Part shown: positions 48,535 to 58,022 of the stretch, piece after piece
How the letters are laid out: every line of letters begins with the position of its first letter
Numbering within the stretch: position 1 is the stretch's first letter
Assembly: GCA_002470515.1 (NCBI GenBank)
Contig: DKML01000015.1
Coordinates: forward strand, 310,001 to 374,000
Length of the DNA: 64,000 nt
From: Proteobacteria bacterium UBA7415
GTDB taxonomy: Bacteria; Pseudomonadota; Gammaproteobacteria; Arenicellales; Arenicellaceae
Reading direction: 5' to 3'
The notes under the pieces: model-generated
The model's database searches: none
Seen by the model: only the letters and a program-made list of their open reading frames with translations
Told to the model about the DNA's origin: nothing
Made by a program: the position numbers and the translations under genes

Positions 48535-50361
48535 GTGTTTAAGTGGTTTGAACGAGCCGTACCGCCTTTTCCTGATGCGCCTATAGAGATGCCGCCGGCG
48601 GGACTGTGGGCTTTCACTTGGCATTACACTAAACCGTTTAGATTTTTATTACTGTTTCTTTTGTTTACAGCAGCAGGGGTGGCAGTGATCGAGGTCTACA
48701 TGTTCCAGATTATCGGCAATATGATCGACTGGATGAAAGACAGCGACCCAGTCACATTTTTTGATGTGCATGGTGTGACCTTGCTCAAGCTGTTCTTTTT
48801 GATTGCGGTTGTCTGGCCCATATTGAGCTTTGTTGATTCAGCGTTAGAGCATCAAGGCTTACTTGGCAACTTTGCTATGCAGATCCGCTGGCGAGCGCAC
48901 CGTTATTTATTACGTCAGTCGTCGACTTTTTTCGCCAATGATTTTGCCGGCCGGTTAGCAACCAAAGTAATGCAGACCGCATTGTCGGTGCGCGACACCA
49001 TCGTAAGTATTACTGGCTTGATGGTCTACGTGGTTGTTTATTTTGTAAGTGCGTTCATTATTTTTATAAATGCTGATGTTCGTCTGGCTGTGCCATTAAT
49101 GGTTTGGTTGTGCGCGTACTTTTTTGTGATGCGCTACTTTTTACCGAAATTACGCAAAGTGTCCGAAGAACAATCCGATGCGCGCTCATTAATGACGGGT
49201 CGCGTAGTCGATGCGTATTCGAACATTCAAACAGTAAAAATGTTTTCGAATAACAACACCGAAGAAGACTACGCCCGCGAAAGCATGCAAGACATGTTAG
49301 GCAGCGTCTATACGCAGATGCGTCTGGTAACTCTGCTACACACCTCCTTGATCGCTATTAATGCTTTAATGGTGTGCGGCACTATCGTGTTTGGTCTTTA
49401 CTTGTGGACTCAAGGGGTGATTTCTACCGGAGCCGTAGCGGTCGGTGGGGCGTTGTCTTTGCGTTTGCAGTCAATGAGCCAATGGTTTATTTGGGAGTTA
49501 GCGCGTTTGTTCGAATCAATCGGCACGACACAAGACGGACTAAATACCATTGCCCAGCCAGTGTCCGTAGAGGATAACGCTGATGAGCAATTACACGTTT
49601 CAAAAGGCGCAATCGAATTTGAGAAAGTGGGTTTCAGATATTCTGAGAATGTTGGGATCATTAACGAGTTTGATTTAAGCATTAAGCCAGGAGAACGGAT
49701 TGGTCTTGTCGGTCACTCTGGAGCAGGCAAATCAACGTTGGTTAATTTGTTGTTGAGGCTTTATGACATCGGCGAAGGCGCTATTAAAATAGATGGGCAG
49801 AACATTGCGAAGGTAAGCCAAGAAAGTTTGCGCGCCAACATTGCCATGGTGACTCAAGATACGTCTTTGTTACATAGGACCATTCGCGAGAACATCGCCT
49901 ATGGCAAACCGGATGCAAGCGAGGACGATGTAATGCGCGCTGTCGAATTAGCTAAAGCGGATGAGTTTCTGAGCGATCTGGTTGACCACGAAGACAACAA
50001 AGGCCTTGATGCCAAAGTAGGCGAACGGGGCGTTAAGTTGTCTGGCGGCCAACGTCAGCGAATCGCGATAGCGCGAGTTATTTTAAAGGACGCGCCTATT
50101 TTGATTCTAGACGAAGCGACTTCAGCATTGGATTCTGAGGTGGAAGCCGCTATTCAGGACCAACTTAACAGCTTAATGGATGGCAAAACGGTGGTGGCCA
50201 TAGCGCATAGACTATCCACCATTGCGCAAATGGATAGACTCATTGTGCTGGACCAAGGACGGATCGCAGAAGAGGGTACACATGCCGAGTTGGTAGAGCA
50301 GGGTGGTATTTACGCACGCTTGTGGTCGCGCCAGTCTGGTGGCTTTATTGCCAACAATTAA
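48535..50361 (+). CDS. ABC transporter, fused permease-ATPase (exporter type)
   Basis: A 608-residue ABC exporter half-transporter with an N-terminal six-helix transmembrane domain (~25-340) and C-terminal ATPase. Walker A GHSGAGKST near 394, Q-loop, signature LSGGQRQRIAIAR near 499 and Walker B ILILDEATSALD near 520, H-loop AHRLST. It resembles MsbA/multidrug-type exporters that dimerise. Start GTG 48535. The substrate cannot be deduced; it follows the carboxylesterase by ~100 bp. Confidence 0.9.
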   Translation: MFKWFERAVPPFPDAPIEMPPAGLWAFTWHYTKPFRFLLLFLLFTAAGVAVIEVYMFQIIGNMIDWMKDSDPVTFFDVHGVTLLKLFFLIAVVWPILSFVDSALEHQGLLGNFAMQIRWRAHRYLLRQSSTFFANDFAGRLATKVMQTALSVRDTIVSITGLMVYVVVYFVSAFIIFINADVRLAVPLMVWLCAYFFVMRYFLPKLRKVSEEQSDARSLMTGRVVDAYSNIQTVKMFSNNNTEEDYARESMQDMLGSVYTQMRLVTLLHTSLIAINALMVCGTIVFGLYLWTQGVISTGAVAVGGALSLRLQSMSQWFIWELARLFESIGTTQDGLNTIAQPVSVEDNADEQLHVSKGAIEFEKVGFRYSENVGIINEFDLSIKPGERIGLVGHSGAGKSTLVNLLLRLYDIGEGAIKIDGQNIAKVSQESLRANIAMVTQDTSLLHRTIRENIAYGKPDASEDDVMRAVELAKADEFLSDLVDHEDNKGLDAKVGERGVKLSGGQRQRIAIARVILKDAPILILDEATSALDSEVEAAIQDQLNSLMDGKTVVAIAHRLSTIAQMDRLIVLDQGRIAEEGTHAELVEQGGIYARLWSRQSGGFIANN

Positions 50362-50448
50362 GCTACACTGAGTCTAACACTAGAATCTACAGATAGAATG
50401 TTAGCCTATTCACCTCGGCTTAGAAGAAAGCCAAGACAACAATAAATT

Positions 50449-50850
50449 ATGTTTGAAATCGTAAAGAGTATAGAGTTTTGTTATGGTCACCGGTTGTTGG
50501 AGCACCCAGGGTTGTGCGCCAACCTGCATGGCCATAATGCCAAAGCTGACGTTATGCTGGGCAGTGAGACTCTTGATCACCTTGGTATGGTGATGGATTT
50601 TAGCGATGTAAAAGCTGTGCTTAAAAGTTGGATCGACGCAACCTTGGATCACACTCTGATTCTTTGTAAAGATGACCCGATGGTCGAAGTGCTGAAGACC
50701 AACGGCGAGCGCTTTTACCTAATGGACGATAACCCAACAGCTGAAAATATAGCGAAGCTGATCTATAAAAAAGCACAGACAGAGAACTTGCCAGTAGTGA
50801 GCGTTACACTCTGGGAATCAGATTCAAGCTTCGCCCGATATTCCGAATAG
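50449..50850 (+). CDS. 6-pyruvoyl-tetrahydropterin synthase / QueD-like protein
   Basis: A 133-residue T-fold enzyme. Zn-binding histidines at HRL (residue ~14) and LHGHN (~29/31), catalytic Cys in PGLCANLHGH, MVMDFSDVKAVLKSWIDATLDHTLIL and the C-terminal VTLWESDSSFARY. QueD makes 6-carboxy-tetrahydropterin for queuosine; other family members make pterins. No other queuosine genes are nearby, so the exact role is open. ATG at 50449. Confidence 0.85.
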   Translation: MFEIVKSIEFCYGHRLLEHPGLCANLHGHNAKADVMLGSETLDHLGMVMDFSDVKAVLKSWIDATLDHTLILCKDDPMVEVLKTNGERFYLMDDNPTAENIAKLIYKKAQTENLPVVSVTLWESDSSFARYSE

Positions 50851-50853
50851 TCT

Positions 50854-51864
50854 TTAGCTGTTCTCTAGAACAATCCGATACCTTGCTTTCCCATCTTCTA
50901 GATGCGTCATGGCTTCGTTTATTTTACTCATTGGAAACACTTCGATCTGCGGACGAATGTCATGCCGCGCACAAAACTCCAGCATAGTCGCTATCACTTG
51001 TGGGGCGCCAACGGGAGAGGACGATATCGAGCGTTGCTGACTCATTAAATCGCCTACTCGAAGTCCTAGTTCGCTCGGTACGACGCCAACAAAATGCAAG
51101 CGTCCCTTGGGCGCTAGGGTTGCCGTCATAGCTTTCCAATCCATATCAACCGCGACCGTCGATATCACGAAATCAAATTTTCCTCGAAGTGATTTCCATT
51201 CTTCGCTGTCGCGTGAACTTACAGTGTGGTGAGCTCCAAACTCCTTGGCTTCGTCTGACTTATCAGGCGAAGAGGTAAATGCGGTTACTTCGCAGCCCCA
51301 CTTATTGAGGAACTGAATCGCTAGATGACCCAGACCACCAATGCCAATAACCGCCACTTTGTCGGTCGGCTTTAGGTCGAATTGGACCATCGGGTTGAAT
51401 ACGGTAATGCCACCGCAAAATAGTGGACCTGCAGACTTAATATCTAATGAGTCAGGCAAAGGGATTGCCCAAACTGATTGGCATCGAACAGTGTCTGCGA
51501 AACCACCGTAACGACCCACGATAGTCATTTCGTTGCCCGCAGAAAGGTTGTGGTCTCCTGATAATGATTCAGGCGAGTTTAGGTTGGAGCGAGAAACCCA
51601 ACCAACACCGACTTTTTGACCCACTTTCAAATGTTCTACCAACTCACCAATAGCGGATACTGTTCCAACGGCTTCGTGTCCTCCTACAAATGGATAGGCC
51701 GTAAAGCCCCACTCATTGGTCCACATAGAATAGTCCGAATGACAAAGACCGCAGAAGTCGACTTTAACTTCTACTTCATCGGCCTTTAATGGGCCTACTT
51801 CAGTTTCTTTGGCTTGTATTGCTTGTTTTGGGCCATCGGCCGACCATACAGTGATTTTGCTCAT
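50854..51864 (-). CDS. zinc-dependent alcohol dehydrogenase (YahK/CAD-like), structural zinc site lost
   Basis: A 336-residue MDR alcohol dehydrogenase: catalytic zinc ligands in VDFCGLCHSDY near residue 35, GGHEAVGTV near 61 and the NADP site VIGIGGLGHLAIQF near 170. In this subfamily (YahK, cinnamyl-alcohol-dehydrogenase-like) a four-cysteine structural zinc lobe is normal; here the matching segment reads SRSNLNSPESLSGDHNLS, with all four Cys replaced by Asn/Ser. The catalytic site looks intact, so the enzyme is likely still active on aldehydes with NADPH. Confidence 0.9.
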   Translation of the reverse strand: MSKITVWSADGPKQAIQAKETEVGPLKADEVEVKVDFCGLCHSDYSMWTNEWGFTAYPFVGGHEAVGTVSAIGELVEHLKVGQKVGVGWVSRSNLNSPESLSGDHNLSAGNEMTIVGRYGGFADTVRCQSVWAIPLPDSLDIKSAGPLFCGGITVFNPMVQFDLKPTDKVAVIGIGGLGHLAIQFLNKWGCEVTAFTSSPDKSDEAKEFGAHHTVSSRDSEEWKSLRGKFDFVISTVAVDMDWKAMTATLAPKGRLHFVGVVPSELGLRVGDLMSQQRSISSSPVGAPQVIATMLEFCARHDIRPQIEVFPMSKINEAMTHLEDGKARYRIVLENS

Positions 51865-51941
51865 GGGATCTATTGTCTAGTGTTTGAAAAGGTAAGTTTA
51901 AGAGCTAAGTATTCTTCTAACGAGTGGTTACACTCTTGGCA

Positions 51942-52256
51942 TTAACCGCGAGCAGGCAGCCCGCGCACCATAGTTAGAAAATCTAAGCGTGTGCCAGCGC
52001 GTCTGAATTCGCTAAGCGCTTGGTAGTCAGCGTCAGCGTACCAGTCCTTAGCCGCTTGCTCGCTTGGAAATTTGAATAGAATTGCGCGCCCTTCAATAGG
52101 CGAAGTGCCTTCGAAGGTGTGCGGTTGATCGTCGTAAGTGACAAACTCTCCGCCGTACTTTTTCAAAATGGGGAAAAAGCCTTTTTCGTATTTACGATAT
52201 TCGGCAGCATCTGTAACGTGCAGTTGCACCATTATGTAAGCGGGGATATCTGGCAT
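51942..52256 (-). CDS. DUF1330 family protein
   Basis: A 104-residue alpha/beta-barrel-type (dimeric ferredoxin-like) protein: YIMVQLHVTDAAEYRKYEKGF near 7, EGRAILFKFPSEQAAKDWYADADYQALSEFR near 55-86. Typical length of DUF1330. Function unknown. It lies just upstream of the dehydrogenase on the same strand. Confidence 0.85.
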   Translation of the reverse strand: MPDIPAYIMVQLHVTDAAEYRKYEKGFFPILKKYGGEFVTYDDQPHTFEGTSPIEGRAILFKFPSEQAAKDWYADADYQALSEFRRAGTRLDFLTMVRGLPARG

Positions 52257-52428
52257 TGCGCATTCCTTTAACTAAAGAGCCATGACTGAAACGCCAGTGG
52301 CTTGGATGATATGTGCAGTTTAACTTGTTTTGATCAATTTAGTGTAGCCAGAGAGAACCCAGGCACGACCTTTACTGCCTGCGAAGTAATAGAGCAAACC
52401 GATTGGTTGATTGGGTTGAACGTATTGA

Positions 52429-52974
52429 TCAATTAAATACCTTAACCGACTGAGCTGTCAATTCGCATATTGGCCCTTTGGCAAGCGAGGTGCTGGACTT
52501 AGTTTTTTTGTTGTGCTTGGTTTTGGCAATCGTGCTGGTGCTTAAGTCGTCCTGCATGTGCTGAATTTCTTCGTCGCTCAATATGCGCGGTTTGAGCACG
52601 GCGTTCATTACGACCTCCTTGCCACTTATGTCAGTTGGTACGAAAAAATTGTAGTCCTGAAATGTAACTCGGGTGTAGAAATCATCTTCGCTAGCGATAA
52701 AAAAACATCCTTTCGCTTGGCATACTTCCGACACTTTAGTCTTCACGGTGACGTTCTTACCTTGCTCACAGTCAGAATCTTTGACTGCTTTTTTTAGGCC
52801 AAGCGTCTCACCTTTAACAACAAAGCGTGCGCCAAAAGTTTCACTGAATTGATCTGTCTCTACGGGCTCAGATAATCTTTTTACGTTACCCGCCGTTGCG
52901 GCAAACGAAAAACCCAATAGCGCTATGCAAACTAGATAAAGAGAACGGGGAGTGCGGATGTCAAGATGTTTCAT
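52429..52974 (-). CDS. exported DUF4920-like protein
   Basis: A 181-residue protein with a signal peptide (residues 1-28, ATA-GN). The middle part resembles DUF4920: NVTVKTKVSEVCQAKGCFFIAS, then RVTFQDYNFFVPTDISGKEV and VVMNAVLKPR. This is an OB-like fold that is often found with electron-transfer or folate genes. The Cys-X4-Cys in EVCQAKGC is conserved. Serine/lysine-rich tail. Function unknown. Confidence 0.7.
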   Translation of the reverse strand: MKHLDIRTPRSLYLVCIALLGFSFAATAGNVKRLSEPVETDQFSETFGARFVVKGETLGLKKAVKDSDCEQGKNVTVKTKVSEVCQAKGCFFIASEDDFYTRVTFQDYNFFVPTDISGKEVVMNAVLKPRILSDEEIQHMQDDLSTSTIAKTKHNKKTKSSTSLAKGPICELTAQSVKVFN

Positions 52975-53062
52975 AATAATTTCCTAGTTTCGCTGCATCT
53001 AACTGAATAGATGATGAAGTCTGTCTGTATTGGTACGGCGACCTATTTATTTGTTGCTAAGA

Positions 53063-53695
53063 TTATTGTTCCGCCTTAAAGAAGCCATTATCCAAAGCAG
53101 ACCATAAGTGTAAAGACCAATATGATCGAAAAGGGCTGGAAATACTAACAGCCTTGTCAGCTTTCTCAGAATCTCCCTCGTACAGAAAACTAATCGCATT
53201 CTTTAGACCAACATCACCTTCAGACCAGACATCAGTCATTTTAAAATACCCAATAGCGCACATTTCGGCAGTCCATTGCCCTACGCCCCAGAATTGGCAC
53301 AAATGGTTGATGAGGTCTTCATGGTCTAAGGTTTTAAGTTTGCGAGCACTGAGTTCGCCCTGACTATCGGCTCGAGCCAATCCAGTGATTGTCTTGGTTT
53401 TCGCGCCGGACAAGCCACAGCTTCGCAACTCATCAAAGTTAGCTCGTTGTAAAAACAGCTTAAAGGGCAGGTCACTCGCCTGATGAAGGATTTTAACTCT
53501 TCCCCAAATAGTCGAGGCGGCTTTCGTGGACAATTGCTGTCCAGCGATAGCTCGACACAAATACTCTAATAGCGAAAAGCGATTGGTTTTACGCAGAAAC
53601 TGCTGACCGTTAAAAACCAACATTTGATGCGCACGCTTGTCGCGTTCAAACGTTGCCAATAAATGCTGGTGAGCTTTATCGCATGTAGAGGTCAT
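53063..53695 (-). CDS. DNA-3-methyladenine glycosylase-like (HhH-GPD) protein
   Basis: About 210 residues. The HhH-GPD core is LLEYLCRAIAGQQLSTKAASTI, LRSCGLSGAKTKTITGLAR, FWGVGQWTAEMCAIGYFKMTDVWSEGDVGLKNAI with the catalytic Asp in SEGDVGL. It should excise alkylated bases, like AlkA. Start chosen at ATG 53695 (MTSTCDKA) because the longer frame (from 53788) overlaps the pilin gene by 77 bp and its extra residues are not typical. Confidence 0.85.
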   Translation of the reverse strand: MTSTCDKAHQHLLATFERDKRAHQMLVFNGQQFLRKTNRFSLLEYLCRAIAGQQLSTKAASTIWGRVKILHQASDLPFKLFLQRANFDELRSCGLSGAKTKTITGLARADSQGELSARKLKTLDHEDLINHLCQFWGVGQWTAEMCAIGYFKMTDVWSEGDVGLKNAISFLYEGDSEKADKAVSISSPFRSYWSLHLWSALDNGFFKAEQ

Positions 53696-53711
53696 TTTCT
53701 TTAGTACGCGC

Positions 53712-54179
53712 TTAAATGCCGTCTTCCAGAATATAAACTGGTTTGCTGTTAGAGCCCCATCGAAATTTACCAGTAGACATGTCGCCATCGTCCATCAATG
53801 AATCAAACATCTCAATGTCAGCCAGGTCGGCTGTGTGCTGGTAAATTGATATGCCAGCATAGGCGTACCTATCCGGGCCTTCCCAGTTCCAGCTACCGCC
53901 TAGCGGCGGGTCTACTTCCCAGGTGCCGCCCATGTCTATTCCAGGTGGCCCTACTATATGACTGTCCGGTGGGTAGCTACCATACTTGGCACGGTATTGC
54001 ATAATTCGATCGCCCATTACGACAAGGGCAGCTGCACTTTCGCCGAGCTCTGCTTTGCGAACGTATCGTTCATAGCTTGGAAAAGAGATAGCAGCAAGGA
54101 CACCGATTATTGCAACGGTTATCATTAGCTCTAGCAATGTAAAGCCCGTGGCTTCTTGTTTGGTTCTCACATAGTTCAT
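53712..54179 (-). CDS. type IV pilin-like protein (PilE-type)
   Basis: About 155 residues. Prepilin motif TGFTLLELMITVAIIGVLAAISFPSYERYVRKAELGE: leader, peptidase cleavage after Gly, Phe at +1, Glu at +5 and hydrophobic helix. The rest has the typical PilE-like globular region, here short with proline and glycine. ATG at 54179 has GGAGAACAAAA before it, better than ATG at 54197. No other pil genes are adjacent. Confidence 0.8.
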   Translation of the reverse strand: MNYVRTKQEATGFTLLELMITVAIIGVLAAISFPSYERYVRKAELGESAAALVVMGDRIMQYRAKYGSYPPDSHIVGPPGIDMGGTWEVDPPLGGSWNWEGPDRYAYAGISIYQHTADLADIEMFDSLMDDGDMSTGKFRWGSNSKPVYILEDGI

Positions 54180-54197
54180 TTTTTGTTCTCCCAACAT

Positions 54198-54537
54198 TCA
54201 AGGAATTGCTCCAGCAATCTATCCTGTATTCTAAACGAGTATATGACGCAGCGTCATCGCTTGTGAACGCTATGATTGTCGAAAGCAGATAGACGGCTAC
54301 AAACATAGACTATTCGGCGGTATGTTCAATGAAATACATTTGGTAACCCAATACTTAGCAATAAATCATCTTTTGACACGGTCTTTAGGCTCAGAGACTT
54401 ATGCTAACGCGCTAAACTGCGTCCCACAATCACTAGGTTTGAAAAGCGGACGTGAGAAAAAACAAGCCCTTAAGCGAGCAAATGTTGCAGAATGGTTTAT
54501 CGGGCAAACCCCAGCACAAAATCAGGAGGAGCAAAAC
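54198..54537. other. intergenic region between pilin and yghU
   Basis: About 340 bp. The plus-strand frame continues open upstream of yghU to 54322, but it lacks homology and the RBS is at 54523-54530. Nothing else seen. Confidence 0.5.
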
Positions 54538-55413
54538 ATGAGTGAATATCAACCACCTAAAGTTTGGAAATGGAATCAAGATAACGGTGGACGTTTTGCC
54601 AATATCAACAGGCCGACAGCGGGTGCCATTAAAGACAAGGATTTACCGCGTGGAAAGCACCCATTGCAGCTTTACTCATTGGCGACACCCAATGGCGTTA
54701 AAGTCACGGTAATGCTCGAGGAATTGCTCGCAATGGGTTTCAATGGAGCGGAATATGACGCCTATTTGGTTAGAATTAACGAAGGCGACCAATTTGATAG
54801 TGGCTTTGTTGAGATAAATCCTAATTCAAAGATTCCAGTGCTACTTGATCAATCAACCGATAAGCCAACGCGGGTTTTCGAGTCAGGAGCAATTTTGTTG
54901 TACCTGGCTGAAAAGTTTTCTGCGCTATTGCCTACCGATCCGCATAAACGTGCCGAAGCGTTAAACTGGTTGTTTTGGCAGATGGGTAGCGGTCCATTCT
55001 TGGGAGGTGGTTTTGGCCACTTTTACGCTTATGCCCCAGAGAAGATAGAGTACGCAATTGACCGATTCGCGATGGAAGTAAAGCGTCAACTCGACGTGTT
55101 AGATCAACATTTAGCCGAAAATGAGTATATGGCGGGTGACGAGTACTCAATTGCCGACATCGCAATTTGGCCTTGGTACGGCGCTATGGTTCGCGGCATT
55201 TTGTATGAAGCGGGAGAGTTTTTAGACGTTAAGAGCTATAGCCATGTAGTGCGCTGGGCGGAACAAATAAATAAGCGACCTGCGGTTAAACGAGGGATTA
55301 TGGTAAATCGAGCTTGGGGCGCCCCTTCTCAGCAGTTACACGAGCGACATGATGCAAGTGATTTTGAAAATACCACTCAAGACAAATTGAATCCAGAAAA
55401 GAGCGAAGGCTAG
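54538..55413 (+). CDS. yghU: glutathione-dependent disulfide-bond oxidoreductase YghU
   Basis: A 291-residue GST-like nu-class enzyme. PPKVWKWNQDNGGRFANINRPTAGA and LPRGKHPLQLYSLATPNGVKVTVMLEE are the YghU/YfcG-type signature. The second half is a helical GST domain. The enzyme reduces disulfides using glutathione. ATG at 54538 chosen for its strong RBS (AGGAGGAG at 54523) and homology; the 72 upstream residues are not typical. Confidence 0.93.
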   Translation: MSEYQPPKVWKWNQDNGGRFANINRPTAGAIKDKDLPRGKHPLQLYSLATPNGVKVTVMLEELLAMGFNGAEYDAYLVRINEGDQFDSGFVEINPNSKIPVLLDQSTDKPTRVFESGAILLYLAEKFSALLPTDPHKRAEALNWLFWQMGSGPFLGGGFGHFYAYAPEKIEYAIDRFAMEVKRQLDVLDQHLAENEYMAGDEYSIADIAIWPWYGAMVRGILYEAGEFLDVKSYSHVVRWAEQINKRPAVKRGIMVNRAWGAPSQQLHERHDASDFENTTQDKLNPEKSEG

Positions 55414-55431
55414 TTTTAGCTCAAGATTTAG

Positions 55432-55468
55432 AAAGCCGCCATTTGCGATTGCAGGTGGCGGCTTTTTT
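55432..55468 (+). terminator. rho-independent terminator after yghU
   Basis: Nine-bp stem AAAGCCGCC (55432-55440) with GGCGGCTTT (55457-55465), then a run of T to 55468. 19 bp after the yghU stop; the following gene is on the minus strand, so the hairpin may serve both. Confidence 0.85.
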
Positions 55469-55487
55469 GATGGGGTTGCTTTATTTC

Positions 55488-56045
55488 TTATTTAGGCGGA
55501 GCGGTGTCTGCAAATGTGGACCATGTATTGGCGAGCTTAACAAACGATAAGAGGTTGGGATGCTCATCAAGAGAAATGCGCTTACGAAACAGTGCCCAAT
55601 CTAAGTAACAGGCTAGCCGAGTTTCGGCAATGTTTAGTGGTAGTGCTTTGGGCAAATTAGTTAATTCTAGAGCGGCTAAACTGGCGTCAATTCGATTACT
55701 TTGGCGTTTTAAGTAAGCGCTGTGTTGTGGTGTTACGTTGTCTTTTTCTAAGAAGAATAAATTGATCGTGGTGTCCATGGCCGTATTGCTCAGCGCATAC
55801 AACTCCATTTGCTCAGCGGTCTCAATAAAGGGTATTCCCTTACTATGATAAACGTGCATTAAAATACTGCTTGAATCAGACAGTTGCAGGCCATTGTCGT
55901 GCAGAAAAGGCACGCGCATCGCAGGTGACCCCTCAGCGCTAGCCGTGTAATCGGTGTCTATAAAATCGAAGGTAATGCCGAGGTCAAATAATGCCACGCG
56001 ACAATGCCGAACATAGGGCGATGTATAGCTTCCGAAAAGTTTCAT
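55488..56045 (-). CDS. glutathione S-transferase-like protein
   Basis: About 185 residues. N-terminal GST fold MKLFGSYTSPYVRHCRVALFDLG, RVPFLHDNGLQLSDSSSILMHVY and a helical C-terminal domain. ATG 56045 chosen (homology starts there) over the longer frame from 56084. Substrate unknown. It shares the bidirectional terminator region with yghU. Confidence 0.85.
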   Translation of the reverse strand: MKLFGSYTSPYVRHCRVALFDLGITFDFIDTDYTASAEGSPAMRVPFLHDNGLQLSDSSSILMHVYHSKGIPFIETAEQMELYALSNTAMDTTINLFFLEKDNVTPQHSAYLKRQSNRIDASLAALELTNLPKALPLNIAETRLACYLDWALFRKRISLDEHPNLLSFVKLANTWSTFADTAPPK

Positions 56046-56151
56046 ATTAGAAATGCGAAGATTAGCAGAGAGCTCAGTATACAAGTTTTTAACCTCTTAA
56101 CTAAAAGCGAGTACTGGTAAACTGGCGTCAAATTGGTTTGAGGAACACAAT

Positions 56152-57906
56152 ATGGAACTCGCAATTAACGAACAGCGCCTGAGTCAGAAGTCTCAATTCA
56201 TAATTTTGGCAGTTGCATTGGCACAAGGAATCGCCCTTTATTGGTTTCAGCATAGCATCGAGATTTCGTGGTGGCCCAGTAAAAGCGGACCAAGTGTGAC
56301 TGTGTTGGGGCTTTGGCTCTCGATACTTCCGACGAGCTTCGCCCTAAGTTACCGTAGTTCTGTGGCGACTAAATCGTACTGGCTCTCACTACTCGCAATG
56401 ATGTTGCTATTGCTCGCGATTGGAGTTTACTTCGGGCGAGCGTACGACTTAGAGGCAATGCGCGAAGGCGGGTTCGCGGTACTAGTGGCCGCTGTTGTGC
56501 TATGGTTTATTGTGCTGTTCTGGTTGAAGGCCGCACTGCATGAGCAGAAGCTCTGGCCGTCTTACGCATCGCTGTTTGGATATTCTTGGCACAATTTTTT
56601 GTGCATTACATTGGCATCTTTGTTTGCGCTGATCTTCTTCGGTGTACTTATGCTGTGGGGCAAACTGTTCGAAGTCATTAATATAGATTTTTTTACTGAC
56701 TTGTTCCTGCGCAGCTGGTTTCTATTTCCTAGCCTTGTGATGGCGTTTGCGTATGCGCTAATTCTGTTCAGAACTCAAATTAACGCTGTGGGGGTAATGC
56801 AGCGGATACTGCGCGCCTTGTTTTCGATTCTGTTACTGGTTATTGGGCTAGTGGCCATTTTGTTTGTTGCGTTTCTTCCTGTAACAGGCATTGAACTTAT
56901 TTGGATGAAGGGCTATGGCAGCGACACTATATTGCTGTTTGTTGGAATTGCATTGTTTCTGTACAACGCCGTTTTTCAGGATGCGAGCGAACAACCCTAT
57001 GGGGATTTGTTGACTCGGATTGCTCGCTTCATACCTGTGGTATTACTCATATTGGTGGCTTTGGCTTTGTATGGCATTGCGCTACGAATACAGCAACACG
57101 GTTTGAGCGTGCAACGAATATGGGCGGCAATACTGGTGGCTATTATGGCGGCTTTTACCTTAGCGTATTCGCTACAGACACTATTTAGAAGCGAAGGTTG
57201 GCAACAAAAATTTAACGCAACTAACCGTGTTATGGCATGCGTTATCGCGCTCCTACTGGTCTTTACAGTGAGCCCACACAGTAGCTTAAATAAAATGGCG
57301 ATCGCTAGCCAACTTAACCGCTTGCACTCAGGCCAAGTTAGTCCAGAGCTATTTGACTATGCTTACATTGCACGACTGGGCGAGACAGGAATGAACGTGC
57401 TCGAAGAGCTAGCAAGTGATGACCTACTAGCTAATAACCCCGACGCATTGACGAGCTTGAATCATGCCATTGAGTCGAACGGAAATAGGTATTACGCTAG
57501 CCCACCTAAAACGACCGAACAGCGAGCGCGGATCACTGAAAACTTAATCGTTTATCCTCCAGATGCAGAACTGGATCTAGACCAGTTACTGTTAAGCCTG
57601 TCTTCTAGTAATTTCGAATGGTGCGAGAAAAGCCGCGCCTGTGTTTTGTTATTGCTTGATGTGACGGGAGATGACATTGATGACAAAATACTACTAACCC
57701 CCAGCTATCAAAACACCTATCAAGCATCAAGACTTGTAGAATACGCCCCAGGTCAATATCACAATGTGGGGTATGTGAACTTTGAAGCTGATTTAGATGC
57801 ACTGTTAAATGCGATAGAACGTGGCAACGTTAAAACTAAACCGTCACCTTGGAAAAATATTAAGATTGGTGATCAGACCATAAAGTTGGGTGAGCCCACT
57901 CAATAA
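56152..57906 (+). CDS. DUF4153 polytopic membrane protein
   Basis: A 584-residue protein with about 11-12 transmembrane helices in the first ~400 residues and a soluble C-terminal domain. Length and topology fit DUF4153. The LAYSLQTLFRSEGWQQKF near 336-352 is a family-like loop. Function unknown. ATG at 56152 lies 107 bp from the divergent GST start and follows GAGGAACAC, a good RBS. Confidence 0.8.
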   Translation: MELAINEQRLSQKSQFIILAVALAQGIALYWFQHSIEISWWPSKSGPSVTVLGLWLSILPTSFALSYRSSVATKSYWLSLLAMMLLLLAIGVYFGRAYDLEAMREGGFAVLVAAVVLWFIVLFWLKAALHEQKLWPSYASLFGYSWHNFLCITLASLFALIFFGVLMLWGKLFEVINIDFFTDLFLRSWFLFPSLVMAFAYALILFRTQINAVGVMQRILRALFSILLLVIGLVAILFVAFLPVTGIELIWMKGYGSDTILLFVGIALFLYNAVFQDASEQPYGDLLTRIARFIPVVLLILVALALYGIALRIQQHGLSVQRIWAAILVAIMAAFTLAYSLQTLFRSEGWQQKFNATNRVMACVIALLLVFTVSPHSSLNKMAIASQLNRLHSGQVSPELFDYAYIARLGETGMNVLEELASDDLLANNPDALTSLNHAIESNGNRYYASPPKTTEQRARITENLIVYPPDAELDLDQLLLSLSSSNFEWCEKSRACVLLLLDVTGDDIDDKILLTPSYQNTYQASRLVEYAPGQYHNVGYVNFEADLDALLNAIERGNVKTKPSPWKNIKIGDQTIKLGEPTQ

Positions 57907-57974
57907 TGAGAATAGTGATATTCTGATGGGCACAACGCCTGTTATTGGCGATCTTGATAGGGCGCGTTGATAGA

Positions 57975-58022
57975 CAGGCTGATGAACAGGCTGATGAACA
58001 GGCTGATGAACAGGCTGATGAA
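57975..58022 (+). repeat. four perfect 12-bp tandem repeats
   Basis: Four consecutive copies of CAGGCTGATGAA (57975-57986, 57987-57998, 57999-58010, 58011-58022), followed by a partial CAGG. Lies in the leader of the sterol desaturase gene. Confidence 0.97.

Noticed and set aside
54322..54537. N-terminal extension of yghU
   Set aside because: A very strong RBS precedes the internal ATG at 54538, where family homology starts.
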